A stretch of DNA of 64,000 bases from Labrys okinawensis. Its GTDB lineage: Bacteria > Pseudomonadota > Alphaproteobacteria > Rhizobiales > Labraceae. The stretch lies in assembly GCF_002982075.1 (NCBI RefSeq), contig NZ_PUEJ01000006.1:186001-250000 (forward strand), read 5' to 3'. A program made the position numbers and the translations under genes. Below the pieces are notes generated by a model, which was not told the DNA's origin, did not search any database, and saw only the letters and a program-made list of their open reading frames with translations. Positions 35,349 through 43,838 of the stretch are shown here, in pieces (within the stretch, counting starts at the first letter, position 1; every line of letters begins with the position of its first letter).

Positions 35349-36056
35349 ATGGATGCCGAAATGCCCTCCGCCCCTCCTGCCGGGCCTGAACAGCGCCCGA
35401 TCGCCACGGTCGACATCGTTCTCGTCACCTTGCACGAGGATGGCCTGCGGCTCTGCCTGCAACGGCGCGAATATGATCCCCATGGCGGCGCGCTCGCCTT
35501 GATCGGCGGTTATGTCAGGCCGGAGGAGGATGCCGATATCGAGGCCTCGGCGCGGCGCATCCTCGCCGCCAAGGCAAGGCTCGACGGCCTTTATCTCGAA
35601 CAGGTGCGCAGCTTCGGCGGCCCGGACCGCGATCCGCGGGGCTGGTCGATCGCCGTCGTCTATCTCGCCTTGGTGCCGGAAGAGCGCCTGGCCGCCGCCG
35701 AGGCAGCCGGCGCCCCGCCTTTCGAGCGCGTAGATCCCGACCGCTGCCCGCCCCTGCCCTTCGACCATGACAGGCTGATCGCCGCCGCCCTGGCGCGGCT
35801 GCGCTCGAAAGCGAGCTATTCCACTCTGCCGGCCTTCCTGCTCGGCGAGCAGTTCACCCTGCCCGAACTCAAGGCCGTCTACGAGAAGGCCATGGGCGCT
35901 CAACTCAATGACAGCGCCTTCCGCCGCAAGCTGATGGAGATGCAGATTCTCGAGGAAGTCGACGCCAAGGCGACGGCCACCGCCGAACGCAAGCGCCCGG
36001 CGCAGCTCTATCGCCTGGCCCGGCGGGCGCTGACGGAATTCGACAGGACGGTGTGA
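35349..36056 (+). CDS. NrtR-like Nudix-related transcriptional regulator
   Basis: This protein of about 235 residues has an N-terminal Nudix-like domain (TVDIVLVTLHEDGLRLCLQRR, GGYVRPEEDADIEASARRIL) whose Nudix box lacks the REx2EE catalytic residues. A C-terminal winged helix (FTLPELKAVYEKAMGAQLNDSAFRRKLMEM) follows, with KRPAQLYRL near the end. This is the NrtR architecture: regulators of NAD metabolism that sense ADP-ribose. Starts at 35349 (MDAEMP) and 35361 (MPSAPP) are alternatives. The NAD-kinase-like gene nearby makes it a plausible target. Confidence 0.78.
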   Translation: MDAEMPSAPPAGPEQRPIATVDIVLVTLHEDGLRLCLQRREYDPHGGALALIGGYVRPEEDADIEASARRILAAKARLDGLYLEQVRSFGGPDRDPRGWSIAVVYLALVPEERLAAAEAAGAPPFERVDPDRCPPLPFDHDRLIAAALARLRSKASYSTLPAFLLGEQFTLPELKAVYEKAMGAQLNDSAFRRKLMEMQILEEVDAKATATAERKRPAQLYRLARRALTEFDRTV

Positions 36057-36180
36057 ACCGGCCCGTTGTTTGGACGCATTTTCTCGACCGAGAAGGTTGC
36101 GCGCCTTTCGGCGAGATGCATGGGTCGAGACAGCGTCATCTTCACCTGCCAAAACGCTCCGGCTGACGGAGGAAGTCTTC

Positions 36181-36600
36181 ATGCTACGCCCGATCAATCC
36201 ACCCGGCTCTACCATTCCCGGCATTTCTCAGGCCATGCTGGTCGAAGACGGCCGCCTGTTGCTGCTCTCCGGCCACGTTCCGTTCGACGAAGCGGGCAAG
36301 GTCGTGGGCGACGACCTCGCCTCCCAGCTCGACAAGGTCTTCGCCAATCTCCTCGCCACTCTTCAGGCGGCCGGTGCTGATTTCAGCGCCTTGGCCCGGG
36401 TGACCATCTACGTGCGGGACTACGAGCCCAGCCAGCTGCCGGTGATCCGGGCGGTGCGCGATCGCTGGATCGGCACAGAGCGGCCGCCGGCCAGTTCCCT
36501 CGTCGGCGTCGCCTCGCTGTTCCTGCCCGACGTGCTGGTGGAGATCGACGCCATTGCCGTGCTGCCGGACGAGAAGGGAAGCACGGACACGGGCCGATAA
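36181..36600 (+). CDS. RidA (YjgF/YER057c/UK114) family protein
   Basis: This 139-residue protein has the RidA fold: LLLLSGHVPFDEAGKVVGDD, QLDKVFANLLATLQAAGADFSALARVTIYVRD, and the final strand RPPASSLVGVASLFLPDVLVEIDAIA. RidA proteins deaminate reactive enamines and imines. The usual catalytic Arg before the VGV strand is replaced by SSL, so this is more likely a member of the Rid1-7 subfamilies. GGAGGAAGTC gives a strong ribosome site just before the ATG. Confidence 0.88.
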   Translation: MLRPINPPGSTIPGISQAMLVEDGRLLLLSGHVPFDEAGKVVGDDLASQLDKVFANLLATLQAAGADFSALARVTIYVRDYEPSQLPVIRAVRDRWIGTERPPASSLVGVASLFLPDVLVEIDAIAVLPDEKGSTDTGR

Positions 36601-36697
36601 CGGGCAAGTCACGCGCCTCCCCTATAAAGTGGATACTCAAAACGCCAGGCGTCGATAAGGTCAGTCCATCCGGGACAGTACCGATCGCGAGAAGACA

Positions 36698-38083
36698 GTG
36701 CCAATCGCGAGAAGGAGGATCGCCATACCCCTTCGTGCGCGCGTCGGCCGCCACGCTTCGACCGGCGCCCAGTGTCAGAACTGGGCCGAAGACCAACAGA
36801 TCGTCATCGCCCTCCTCAACCTCATTCCCAGGAATGAAGGCGGAGCGGAGGCCGGCATTACAGGCCGTGTCGTCGGCGGCATTGCCAGCGATGCGCTGTG
36901 CAGCGCCATCCTGACGTTCCAGAAGAAATATTTTCCCGCGCACCAGACGGGCTTCATCGAACCTACCGGCGCGGCCATCGCCAAGCTGGAGGAATTGGCG
37001 GCGCGTCCCTCGCCGACACCGGCTGCTGCTCCCGCCGGGCCGTGGGGCGTGTTCCAGAGCAAATCGGTGTCCAAGGCGCTGCGCGAGGCCCTGGCGAATG
37101 ATCACCATCTCAACCATGTCGAGGTCGTCGAGATTCTCCGGGCGACCCTGCAGGATGGTCGGGTGACGCAGAGCGAACTCGCCGATTTGAAGATGATCAG
37201 CGAGAAATCCAACACCATCATGCCGCGATCGAAAACGATGCTGGAGCGCTTCGTCGACCAGGCCGGCACGATGATCGCAAAATGGCCGTTCGACGTTTCC
37301 TCGGTCCAGCGCAGCTATGCCGTCGGCCGCGCCTGCGACTTCATGCGCAAACTCGGCCGCGCCCAATGGCCGAACCTCGACCGGGACGAAGTCGGCATCG
37401 GCATCATCATCCGCGTCGCCTACCCGGGGACGCTCGACCAGAACCAGACGAATCTGTGCGGGCCGGCTGCGCTGGTCTTCAATGTCCTGCGCGACCGCCC
37501 GGGAACCTATGCCGCCTTCGCTTGCGACATGTACGACAAGGGCGAGGGCGTGCTCTACAGACTTCCGATCAAGCCGAAAGCCGATCTGCGCCATGCGGCT
37601 CCCTCATCCTCCGATATTGCGCCGGTCGACTGGCTGACGCTGGCCAGCATCCGTAATTCCAACGACTGGGCCATCCACTACGATTCGACCGGTGGCGGGT
37701 TCTCGGGCATGACGACGCCGATGGAACTGGCCTACTGGTTCGGCCAGGCCGGCTACACGGATGTGCGGGAGGATGCGAACTTCTTCCGCCACCAGCGCGA
37801 CACCGACAACATGAAGGAGGCAAACCGGCTGCTCGCGGCGGGCTACCATGTCGTCCTGCTCATCGGCTCCAACATGGTCGACGGCCATCAGACCCAGAGC
37901 TCCGATATCCGCGACGATCATTGGGTCGTGCTGCAATCCGAGATGAAGCTGGAGAATGGCGAGGTCAGGTTCCACATCTACACCTGGGGCAACGGTTATC
38001 GCGAGGTACCCTTGAGCGGAACGCTCACGCTGGGGGACTTCCTGATGAACTATTATGGCTATGTGGCAGCCAAGCCCTATTAG
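36698..38083 (+). CDS. papain-like cysteine protease with peptidoglycan-binding-like N-terminus
   Basis: This protein of up to 461 residues has no signal peptide. Residues 25-100 (NWAEDQQIVIALLNLIP..., ALCSAILTFQKKYFP) look like a helical peptidoglycan-binding domain. The C-terminal half carries a probable papain-like triad: C254 in NLCGPAAL, H408 in DDHWVVL and N432 in TWGNG. The start is unclear: a perfect GAAGGAGG (36711-36718) stands six bases before an ATA (36725), while the GTG at 36698 has no good ribosome site. No family member is recognised by name. It may be an exported or secreted effector; this is inference. Confidence 0.7.
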   Translation: MPIARRRIAIPLRARVGRHASTGAQCQNWAEDQQIVIALLNLIPRNEGGAEAGITGRVVGGIASDALCSAILTFQKKYFPAHQTGFIEPTGAAIAKLEELAARPSPTPAAAPAGPWGVFQSKSVSKALREALANDHHLNHVEVVEILRATLQDGRVTQSELADLKMISEKSNTIMPRSKTMLERFVDQAGTMIAKWPFDVSSVQRSYAVGRACDFMRKLGRAQWPNLDRDEVGIGIIIRVAYPGTLDQNQTNLCGPAALVFNVLRDRPGTYAAFACDMYDKGEGVLYRLPIKPKADLRHAAPSSSDIAPVDWLTLASIRNSNDWAIHYDSTGGGFSGMTTPMELAYWFGQAGYTDVREDANFFRHQRDTDNMKEANRLLAAGYHVVLLIGSNMVDGHQTQSSDIRDDHWVVLQSEMKLENGEVRFHIYTWGNGYREVPLSGTLTLGDFLMNYYGYVAAKPY

Positions 38084-38422
38084 CCGCATCAGGGTCGCGG
38101 GCAGCCTTGCTCGGCCGTGGAGCCGACCCGCTTAGCCACTCTCGCAGGGAACTCAGGATAGAGGCGCTTGCAGCCAAACGCCGTCCCTGCGAACCGCCGC
38201 ATTTCCAAGAGCGAGCGAGACGTCCGTCTTCAGGCATAGCTCATGCCCGAGCCATGCCGAAATGCAGACGTAAACCGATTTACATTCTCGCCGTCGCCAG
38301 CAATATTGCGATGCAATAGATCGTTCCCAAATCGCCGATTCAAGCCATTGCCAGCCTGCGCTTCCGCGCCGCCGGCTTCCTCATTTCGTTTGTTTCGTCT
38401 TCCTTGCCCTGAAAGCCTTCCC
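38084..38422. other. gene-free interval before the MFS gene
   Basis: No credible gene is seen in these 339 bases. A 14-base palindrome GTAAA-CCGA-TTTAC at 38270-38283 could be an operator for the MFS gene. The region is less GC-rich near 38280-38330 (CAATATTGCGATGCAATA), where a promoter may lie. Confidence 0.4.
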
Positions 38423-39664
38423 GTGACCCATCCGGCCACCGCCTCCCTTGCCGACCTGAACGCCGGCAGCCCCTCCCAGCGCCATCGCACCGCCTGGATC
38501 GAATTCGCCCTCGCCGTCGGCGCGTTCGGCGTGGGCGCCGGCGAATTCGCCTCGATGGGCATCCTGCCGAACGTCGCCAACGGGCTTCTGGTCACCGAGC
38601 CGCAGGCCGGCCACATGATCAGCGCCTATGCGCTCGGGGTGGTCGTCGGCGCGCCGGTGATCGCCGTGCTCTCGGCCCGGATGGCGCGCCGTACCTTGCT
38701 GCTGTGGCTGATGGTGGTGTTCGCCGCCGCCAATGCCGCCAGCGCCCTGGCGAGCGGCTATTACCAACTGATCGGCTTCCGTTTCCTGGCGGGCCTGCCG
38801 CATGGCGCCTATTTCGGCGTGTCCTTCCTGGTCGCCGCCGGCATGGCCGAGCCCAATCGGCGCGCCCAGGCCGTCGGGCGCGTGATGATGGGAATCACCC
38901 TGGCGACACTGGTCGGCTCCCCCCTCGCCACCTGGCTCGGCCAGGCCCTGGGCTGGCGCCTCGCCTTCGCCACCGTCGGCGCCATCGGCGCTCTTACCGC
39001 CATGCTGATCCTGGCCTTCATGCCGCTCGACAAGGTCCAGCCGGGCGCCAGCCCGCTGCGCGAACTCGGCGCCCTCAGGCGCAAGCAGGTCTGGCTGACC
39101 CTGGCGATTCCGGCCATCGGCCTCGGCGGCATGTTCGCCGTGTACACCTATGTCGCCTCCACCCTCACCCAGCTCAGCGGTTTCTCGCCGGCTTTCGTGC
39201 CGGTGGCGCTGGTGCTGTTCGGCATCGGCATGAATGTCGGCAACATCGCCGGCTCCTGGCTGGCGGATCGCGCCCTGATGGCGACCATCGGCGGCATGCT
39301 GGTCTGGGTGATCGTGGTGATGGCGCTCTACGGCCTCACCGCATCCAATCCCTGGATGATCTCGCTCTGCGTCTTCCTGATCGGCTGCAACTTCGCCATC
39401 TGCCCGGCGATCCAGACCCGCCTGATGGACGTGGCTGGCGATGCCCAGACGCTCGCGGCCGCGCTCAACCATTCGGCCTTCAACATCGCCAATGCCCTCG
39501 GCGCCTGGCTCGGCGGCGTTGCCGTCGCCGCCGGCTTCGGCTGGGCGTCGACCGGCTGGGTCGGCGCCCTCCTGGCCGTGGCCGGCCTGCTGGTCTTCCT
39601 GGTGTCCTGGGCCCTGGAACGCTCCGACAGGCGCGAACCGGAAGCCGCTGCCGTTGCAGGCTAG
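38423..39664 (+). CDS. MFS exporter, AraJ-like (DHA1 family)
   Basis: This 413-residue membrane protein has about twelve hydrophobic segments. The first helix EFALAVGAFGVGAGEFASMGILPNVA and RFLAGLPHGAYFGV are typical of the arabinose/chloramphenicol efflux group (AraJ, Cmr). It probably exports a small hydrophobic compound by proton antiport. The GTG at 38423 is chosen as start since residues before it are low-complexity and not membrane-like. A divergent or nearby regulator is not obvious; the GlxA-type gene converges from the right. Confidence 0.85.
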   Translation: MTHPATASLADLNAGSPSQRHRTAWIEFALAVGAFGVGAGEFASMGILPNVANGLLVTEPQAGHMISAYALGVVVGAPVIAVLSARMARRTLLLWLMVVFAAANAASALASGYYQLIGFRFLAGLPHGAYFGVSFLVAAGMAEPNRRAQAVGRVMMGITLATLVGSPLATWLGQALGWRLAFATVGAIGALTAMLILAFMPLDKVQPGASPLRELGALRRKQVWLTLAIPAIGLGGMFAVYTYVASTLTQLSGFSPAFVPVALVLFGIGMNVGNIAGSWLADRALMATIGGMLVWVIVVMALYGLTASNPWMISLCVFLIGCNFAICPAIQTRLMDVAGDAQTLAAALNHSAFNIANALGAWLGGVAVAAGFGWASTGWVGALLAVAGLLVFLVSWALERSDRREPEAAAVAG

Positions 39665-39718
39665 TGCGAAGCGCGTTTAGACGGAACGCACTTTGCTCTA
39701 ACTTTTTGATCGGACGCG
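39663..39718. repeat. repeat family C, left half only (copy 8)
   Basis: GCGAAGCGCGTTTAGACGG with GGAACGCACTTTGCTC forms the first C hairpin, and the sequence continues through GATCGGACGCGTC into a family B element at 39716. The second C hairpin is missing, so this is a C-B chimera joined at a shared GCGTC.TTGCGA word. Confidence 0.75.
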
Positions 39719-39805
39719 TCATTGCGAGCGCCGCGAAGCAATCCGCTCTCGGTCAAGTGCACCGCTCGGGGCTTCTGGTTTGCTTCGCGGCGCTCGCAAT
39801 GACGC
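39716..39805. repeat. repeat family B, copy 3
   Basis: The ends GCGTCATTGCGAGCG and CGCTCGCAATGACGC are perfect inverted repeats; inner arms GCGAAGCAATCC and GTTTGCTTCGC are slightly diverged. It lies between the convergent MFS and GlxA-type genes. Confidence 0.85.
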
Positions 39806-39839
39806 AAATCCAAGGTTCCGCCCCATCACGACGATGGTG

Positions 39840-40850
39840 TTAGGCCGCTGCCCCGATCGCCGGCCCGGCGGCGAACCGGCGCCGATAATCGCGCGGAGAC
39901 AACCCCATCAGCTTGGCGAACACCTTGCGGAAGGCGGCCGGATCCTCATAGCCGACCGACCAAGCGATCTGGTCGACATTGCGATTGGTGGTTTCGAGCA
40001 GCGAGCGGGCCTTGCTGACGCGGACATGCTGGAAATATTCGGTCGGCTTCAGGCCCGTCGCCTTGTGGAAGCGGCGCAGGAAGGTGCGCTCTTCGAGGCC
40101 GGCCCTGTCAGCCATCGCCGCCAGGGAAACCGGGCGCATGTCCGCCTCGCCTTCCTCCTGTTCCTGGAGCCAGCGCTGAACCTTGAGCACGGCTTCATCG
40201 CCATGGCGCAGATTGGGCACGAAGCTCGAATAATAGCGCTGTTCCCTCCCCGGCGGATCGACCAGCAGGAAGCGCGCCGTCTCCAGCATCACTTCCGGCC
40301 CGAGTACCCGCTCCACCAGAGTCAAACCGAGATCCGTCCAGGCCATGATGCCGCCGGCCGTGATGATGTCGCCATCGTCCACGATCATCTTGTCGGTATC
40401 GATCAGGATGTCGGGAAAGCGCCGGGAAAGAGCCTGGGCAAAGCTCCAATGCGTCGTGACCAGCCGCCCGCCCAGCAGGCCGGTCTCCGCGAGCAGGAAG
40501 GCGCCGGCGCACACCGAGCACAGGATGGCACCCTCGTCGTGGCGCTGGCGCAGCCAGGCCGCGAAAGGAGCGGAGACGGCATGGGACGGCAGATCGCCGA
40601 GCCCCGGCAAGGCGACGATCGCCACCGGCTTGTGGGGCCTCGAAGCATGGCTGTCCGCCACGCATTCGATGCCGCCGCCCGCGGCGATCTTCCACTGGGA
40701 GACACGAATGCCGATGTCGGCATCGCCGGCCCGGCGACGCGCAATGTCGTTGGCGGCATCGAAGAGATCGACCATGCCGTAAACGGCGGCCGTGCGCACG
40801 CCCGGATACAGCAGCAAGCCGATTTCTGGTAAGCTATTACCGATCTCCAT
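39840..40850 (-). CDS. GlxA-type transcriptional regulator (DJ-1/PfpI + AraC)
   Basis: This 336-residue protein has an N-terminal DJ-1/PfpI (class I glutaminase-like) domain, with a cysteine at the usual nucleophile position in [19 protein letters not shown], and a C-terminal pair of AraC helix-turn-helix motifs ([25 protein letters not shown] and [20 protein letters not shown]). GlxA/ArgR/GbdR-type regulators often respond to betaines, carnitine or arginine, but the ligand here is unknown. It is divergent from the alpha/beta hydrolase, 126 bases away, and may control it. Confidence 0.88.
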   Translation of the reverse strand: MEIGNSLPEIGLLLYPGVRTAAVYGMVDLFDAANDIARRRAGDADIGIRVSQWKIAAGGGIECVADSHASRPHKPVAIVALPGLGDLPSHAVSAPFAAWLRQRHDEGAILCSVCAGAFLLAETGLLGGRLVTTHWSFAQALSRRFPDILIDTDKMIVDDGDIITAGGIMAWTDLGLTLVERVLGPEVMLETARFLLVDPPGREQRYYSSFVPNLRHGDEAVLKVQRWLQEQEEGEADMRPVSLAAMADRAGLEERTFLRRFHKATGLKPTEYFQHVRVSKARSLLETTNRNVDQIAWSVGYEDPAAFRKVFAKLMGLSPRDYRRRFAAGPAIGAAA

Positions 40851-40976
40851 TTGTCAGTTTTGCCTCGAACAATGTCAGTTTCGCCAATCCGTATCACGTC
40901 TGCCGCGCGCTATTCAATGTTGCACAAGGCGACGCCACCAAGGCGGCCGGTACTGCAACCCGACAGGAGACAAACG

Positions 40977-41798
40977 ATGAGCACGATCACAACGGAAGAC
41001 GGCACCCAGATCTTCTATCGCGATTTCGGCAGCGGGCAGCCCGTGGTCTTCTCGCATGGCTGGCCCTTGAGCGCCGATGCCTGGGACGCCCAGATGGTGT
41101 TCCTGGGACAGCATGGCTACCGGGTGATCGCCCATGACCGCCGCAGCCATGGCCGGTCGACCCAGACCTGGGACGGCAACCATATGGACCAGTATGCGGA
41201 TGACCTCGCCGAACTGATCGAGGAATTGAATCTCCACGATGCGGTTCTCGTCGGTCATTCCACCGGCGGCGGTGAAGTCACCCGCTATCTCGGCCGCCAC
41301 GGCACCAAGCATGTCGCCAAGGCGGTCCTGGTCGGCGCCGTGCCGCCCTTGATGCTGAAGACCGATGCCAATCCGGGCGGCCTGCCCATCGAGGTCTTCG
41401 ACGGCATCCGCAAGGGCACCTTCGACAACCGCTCGCAATTCTACAAGGACCTGACCCTGCCCTTCTACGGCTACAACCGTCCGGGCGCCCAGGTTTCCGA
41501 AGGCGCGCGCGAATCCTTCTGGCTGCAGGGCATGCTGGGCGGCCTCAAGGGCCAGCTCGACTGCATCAAGCAATTCTCGGAAACCGACTTCACCGAGGAC
41601 CTGAAGAAGATCGACGTGCCGACCCTGATCATTCATGGCGACGACGACCAGATCGTACCGATCGGCGCTTCCGCCCATCAGTCGGTCAAGCTGATCCCCA
41701 ACGCAACGCTCAAGGTCTATCCGGGCGGCTCGCACGGTCTGACCCTGACTCAGCAGGATCAGTTCAACGCCGACCTGCTCGCCTTCATCAAGGGGTGA
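40977..41798 (+). CDS. alpha/beta hydrolase, non-heme haloperoxidase-like
   Basis: This 273-residue alpha/beta hydrolase has the nucleophile elbow GHSTGG, a catalytic aspartate in [11 protein letters not shown] and the histidine in [12 protein letters not shown]. It follows the bacterial cofactor-free chloroperoxidase/esterase family closely ([35 protein letters not shown]). Such enzymes act as esterases or lactonases and can make peracids. CAGGAGA precedes the ATG at 40977. The GlxA-type regulator is divergent. Confidence 0.92.
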   Translation: MSTITTEDGTQIFYRDFGSGQPVVFSHGWPLSADAWDAQMVFLGQHGYRVIAHDRRSHGRSTQTWDGNHMDQYADDLAELIEELNLHDAVLVGHSTGGGEVTRYLGRHGTKHVAKAVLVGAVPPLMLKTDANPGGLPIEVFDGIRKGTFDNRSQFYKDLTLPFYGYNRPGAQVSEGARESFWLQGMLGGLKGQLDCIKQFSETDFTEDLKKIDVPTLIIHGDDDQIVPIGASAHQSVKLIPNATLKVYPGGSHGLTLTQQDQFNADLLAFIKG

Positions 41799-41824
41799 GG
41801 AGACGCGACTAACCTTCTCCCCTG

Positions 41825-41922
41825 GAGCAAAGCGCGTTCAAGCGTGAACGCTTACTTGCTCTAGCTCATTGTTCTGACGCGTCTTTGCGATTCTTGGTGG
41901 CTCCGTCTCGCAAAACGCTATA
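41825..41922. repeat. repeat family C, copy 5
   Basis: GAGCAAAGCGCGTTCA with TGAACGCTTACTTGCTC forms the first hairpin; the second (TTTGCGATT ... TCGCAAAACG) has lost a few bases. It lies between the convergent hydrolase and HugZ-like genes. Confidence 0.85.
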
Positions 41923-41969
41923 GCGGGAGAAGGTTTGTTGCGCTTTATCCGTCTTGGCCGGAATACCCC

Positions 41970-42746
41970 TCAGCCCCGCGCCTTCTCGGCCAGGTGCACC
42001 AGCGTCAGCCGCAGGGCGGTGGCATCCAGGACCGGCTTGTCGAAGGCGAGGCGCAGCGTATCGTCGGCAAAGGCGAGATCCAGGCCCTCCGGATCGATGC
42101 CGGTGATGCGCCAGGGGCCGTCACGACCACCGAGGAGCCTGGTGGCATAAAGCCTGACGGCATCGGCATGATCGGCGTTCATATGTTCGATCGCCCCGGC
42201 CTCCGCGTCGCGCAAGGCCGCGGCATCGCCGATATCGGTGAGGAGTTCATCCGCCGACAGTTGGGCAGCACGTGCAAAGCCGCCATTGAGGTGGCCCGCC
42301 CTCACCCTCACGCGAAAGAAGCTGAAATCGGGAAAATCGGCATAGAGCGCTGACTTGGGATGGCGCGCGAGAAAGCGTGCCTTGCAGCGAGCCGCGGCCT
42401 CTTCCCCTTCCACCATCTCGGCCATGCCTTTCACCTTCAGGCGGGCATGGGCGAGCGGATCGCCCTTGCCGCCTTCGCTCAGCAGCAGGGAAATGCGGGC
42501 GTCTTTCTCGATATTGGTCCGATGGGCCGCCAGCCGGGAAAGCAGCAGGAGCGGGGCGCCGTCAAAGTCGGTGGCGATGTTGACGAGGCTGGCAAAGGGA
42601 AAGCCATCGGTCGAATCAAGCGTCGCCAGAGCCCCGGCGCGGATGCGCCTGAGCAGGGCCTTGCCCTCCTTCACGGGCTCGAAATCGGCAGGCTGGTTCG
42701 CCGGAACCGGCTGGCCGGGCAGACGCGTGGTATCGCTCGAAGACAT
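41970..42746 (-). CDS. HugZ-like heme utilisation / pyridoxamine-phosphate-oxidase-fold protein
   Basis: This 258-residue protein has an N-terminal split-barrel flavin/heme domain (ALATLDSTDGFPFASLVNIATDFDGAPLLLLSRLAAHRTNIEKDARISLLLSE) and a C-terminal DUF2470 domain (AIEHMNADHADAVRLYATRLLGG), the HugZ architecture. HugZ members degrade heme; others bind FMN. No heme-uptake gene is near, so the exact activity is open. The start at 42746 excludes a degenerate C repeat upstream. In many rhizobia pckA occupies this place next to chvI. Confidence 0.82.
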   Translation of the reverse strand: MSSSDTTRLPGQPVPANQPADFEPVKEGKALLRRIRAGALATLDSTDGFPFASLVNIATDFDGAPLLLLSRLAAHRTNIEKDARISLLLSEGGKGDPLAHARLKVKGMAEMVEGEEAAARCKARFLARHPKSALYADFPDFSFFRVRVRAGHLNGGFARAAQLSADELLTDIGDAAALRDAEAGAIEHMNADHADAVRLYATRLLGGRDGPWRITGIDPEGLDLAFADDTLRLAFDKPVLDATALRLTLVHLAEKARG

Positions 42747-42760
42747 GGCGCGGAAGACTC

Positions 42761-42832
42761 GCTTGCTCTCAAATCTTTGGTTCGGCGCGTCTTTGCGATG
42801 CCTGGCGGTTCCGCCAAATCGCAAAACGCTTC
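42761..42832. repeat. repeat family C, copy 6 (5' half degenerate)
   Basis: Only GCTTGCTCT remains of the first hairpin; the second (TTTGCGATG ... AAATCGCAAAACGCT) is intact. It lies just upstream of the HugZ-like start. Confidence 0.7.
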
Positions 42833-43009
42833 CGGATCGTGCAAAAATGCCGGTTTACCGCCAACTGGCAACAAGAAGTACCGTTTTGAACCGATAATTG
42901 TCACACTTCTGCCGGTTTAGGCGTAGAATGCGATGGCAAGTATGGTGATTTGCCGCGCAAAGCATCATAATAGCCTTTAGCGGTTACACCGCGTCATGAA
43001 AGGATTGCA

Positions 43010-43708
43010 ATGCCGACGATTGCGCTGGTCGACGACGACCGCAACATTCTGACCTCGGTTTCCATCGCGCTGGAGGCGGAAGGCTATCGCATCCAGACCT
43101 ATAATGATGGCATGTCGGCTCTCGACGGTCTGAAGGCCAATCCGCCGGATCTCGCCATCTTCGACATCAAGATGCCCCGCATGGACGGCATGGAGCTGCT
43201 GCGCCGCCTGCGCCAGAAGTCCGAACTGCCGGTGATCTTCCTCACCTCCAAGGACGAGGAGATCGACGAGTTGTTCGGCCTCAAGATGGGCGCCGACGAC
43301 TTCATCCGCAAACCCTTCTCGCAGCGCCTGCTGGTGGAGCGCGTGAAGGCGGTGCTGCGCCGTTTCCAGCCCAAGGATGCCGCCGCCGCCAAGGCTTCGG
43401 ATGCCAAGATCCTGGAACGCGGCCAGCTGCGCATGGATCCCGAACGCCACACCTGCACCTGGAAGGGCGAGGCCGTGGTGCTCACCGTCACCGAGTTCCT
43501 CATCCTGCATGCGCTCGCCCAGCGCCCGGGCGTGGTCAAGAGCCGCAACGCCCTGATGGATGCGGCCTATGACGACCAGGTCTATGTCGACGATCGCACT
43601 ATCGACAGCCACATCAAGCGCCTGCGCAAGAAGTTCAAGCAGGCCGATGACGATTTCGAGATGATCGAAACGCTCTACGGCGTCGGCTATCGCTTCAAGG
43701 AAGCGTGA
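43010..43708 (+). CDS. chvI: response regulator ChvI (OmpR family)
   Basis: This 232-residue response regulator has its phosphoacceptor at D52 ([12 protein letters not shown]) and conserved LTSKD and RKPF residues. The winged-helix DNA-binding domain ends in [35 protein letters not shown]. With ChvG, and usually the periplasmic repressor ExoR, it controls envelope, exopolysaccharide, motility and acid-stress genes in rhizobia. AAAGGATTG precedes the ATG. A hairpin follows the stop, then chvG. Confidence 0.95.
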   Translation: MPTIALVDDDRNILTSVSIALEAEGYRIQTYNDGMSALDGLKANPPDLAIFDIKMPRMDGMELLRRLRQKSELPVIFLTSKDEEIDELFGLKMGADDFIRKPFSQRLLVERVKAVLRRFQPKDAAAAKASDAKILERGQLRMDPERHTCTWKGEAVVLTVTEFLILHALAQRPGVVKSRNALMDAAYDDQVYVDDRTIDSHIKRLRKKFKQADDDFEMIETLYGVGYRFKEA

Positions 43709-43733
43709 GGGTTTCCTTCCGGCCAGTTCTGAG

Positions 43734-43760
43734 GGCCTTCCCCGCACGGCGGGGAAGGCC
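43734..43760. terminator. perfect 12-bp hairpin after chvI
   Basis: GGCCTTCCCCGC pairs perfectly with GCGGGGAAGGCC around ACG, 25 bases after the chvI stop. There is no T-run, so it may attenuate rather than end transcription into chvG. Confidence 0.5.
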
Positions 43761-43838
43761 GCTCTGTCAAATAATGCCTTCTTCATGTCGTGAAGCAGGC
43801 TCTCGCGCTCCTCTCGATAGAATTTCGTACCAGCCCCG

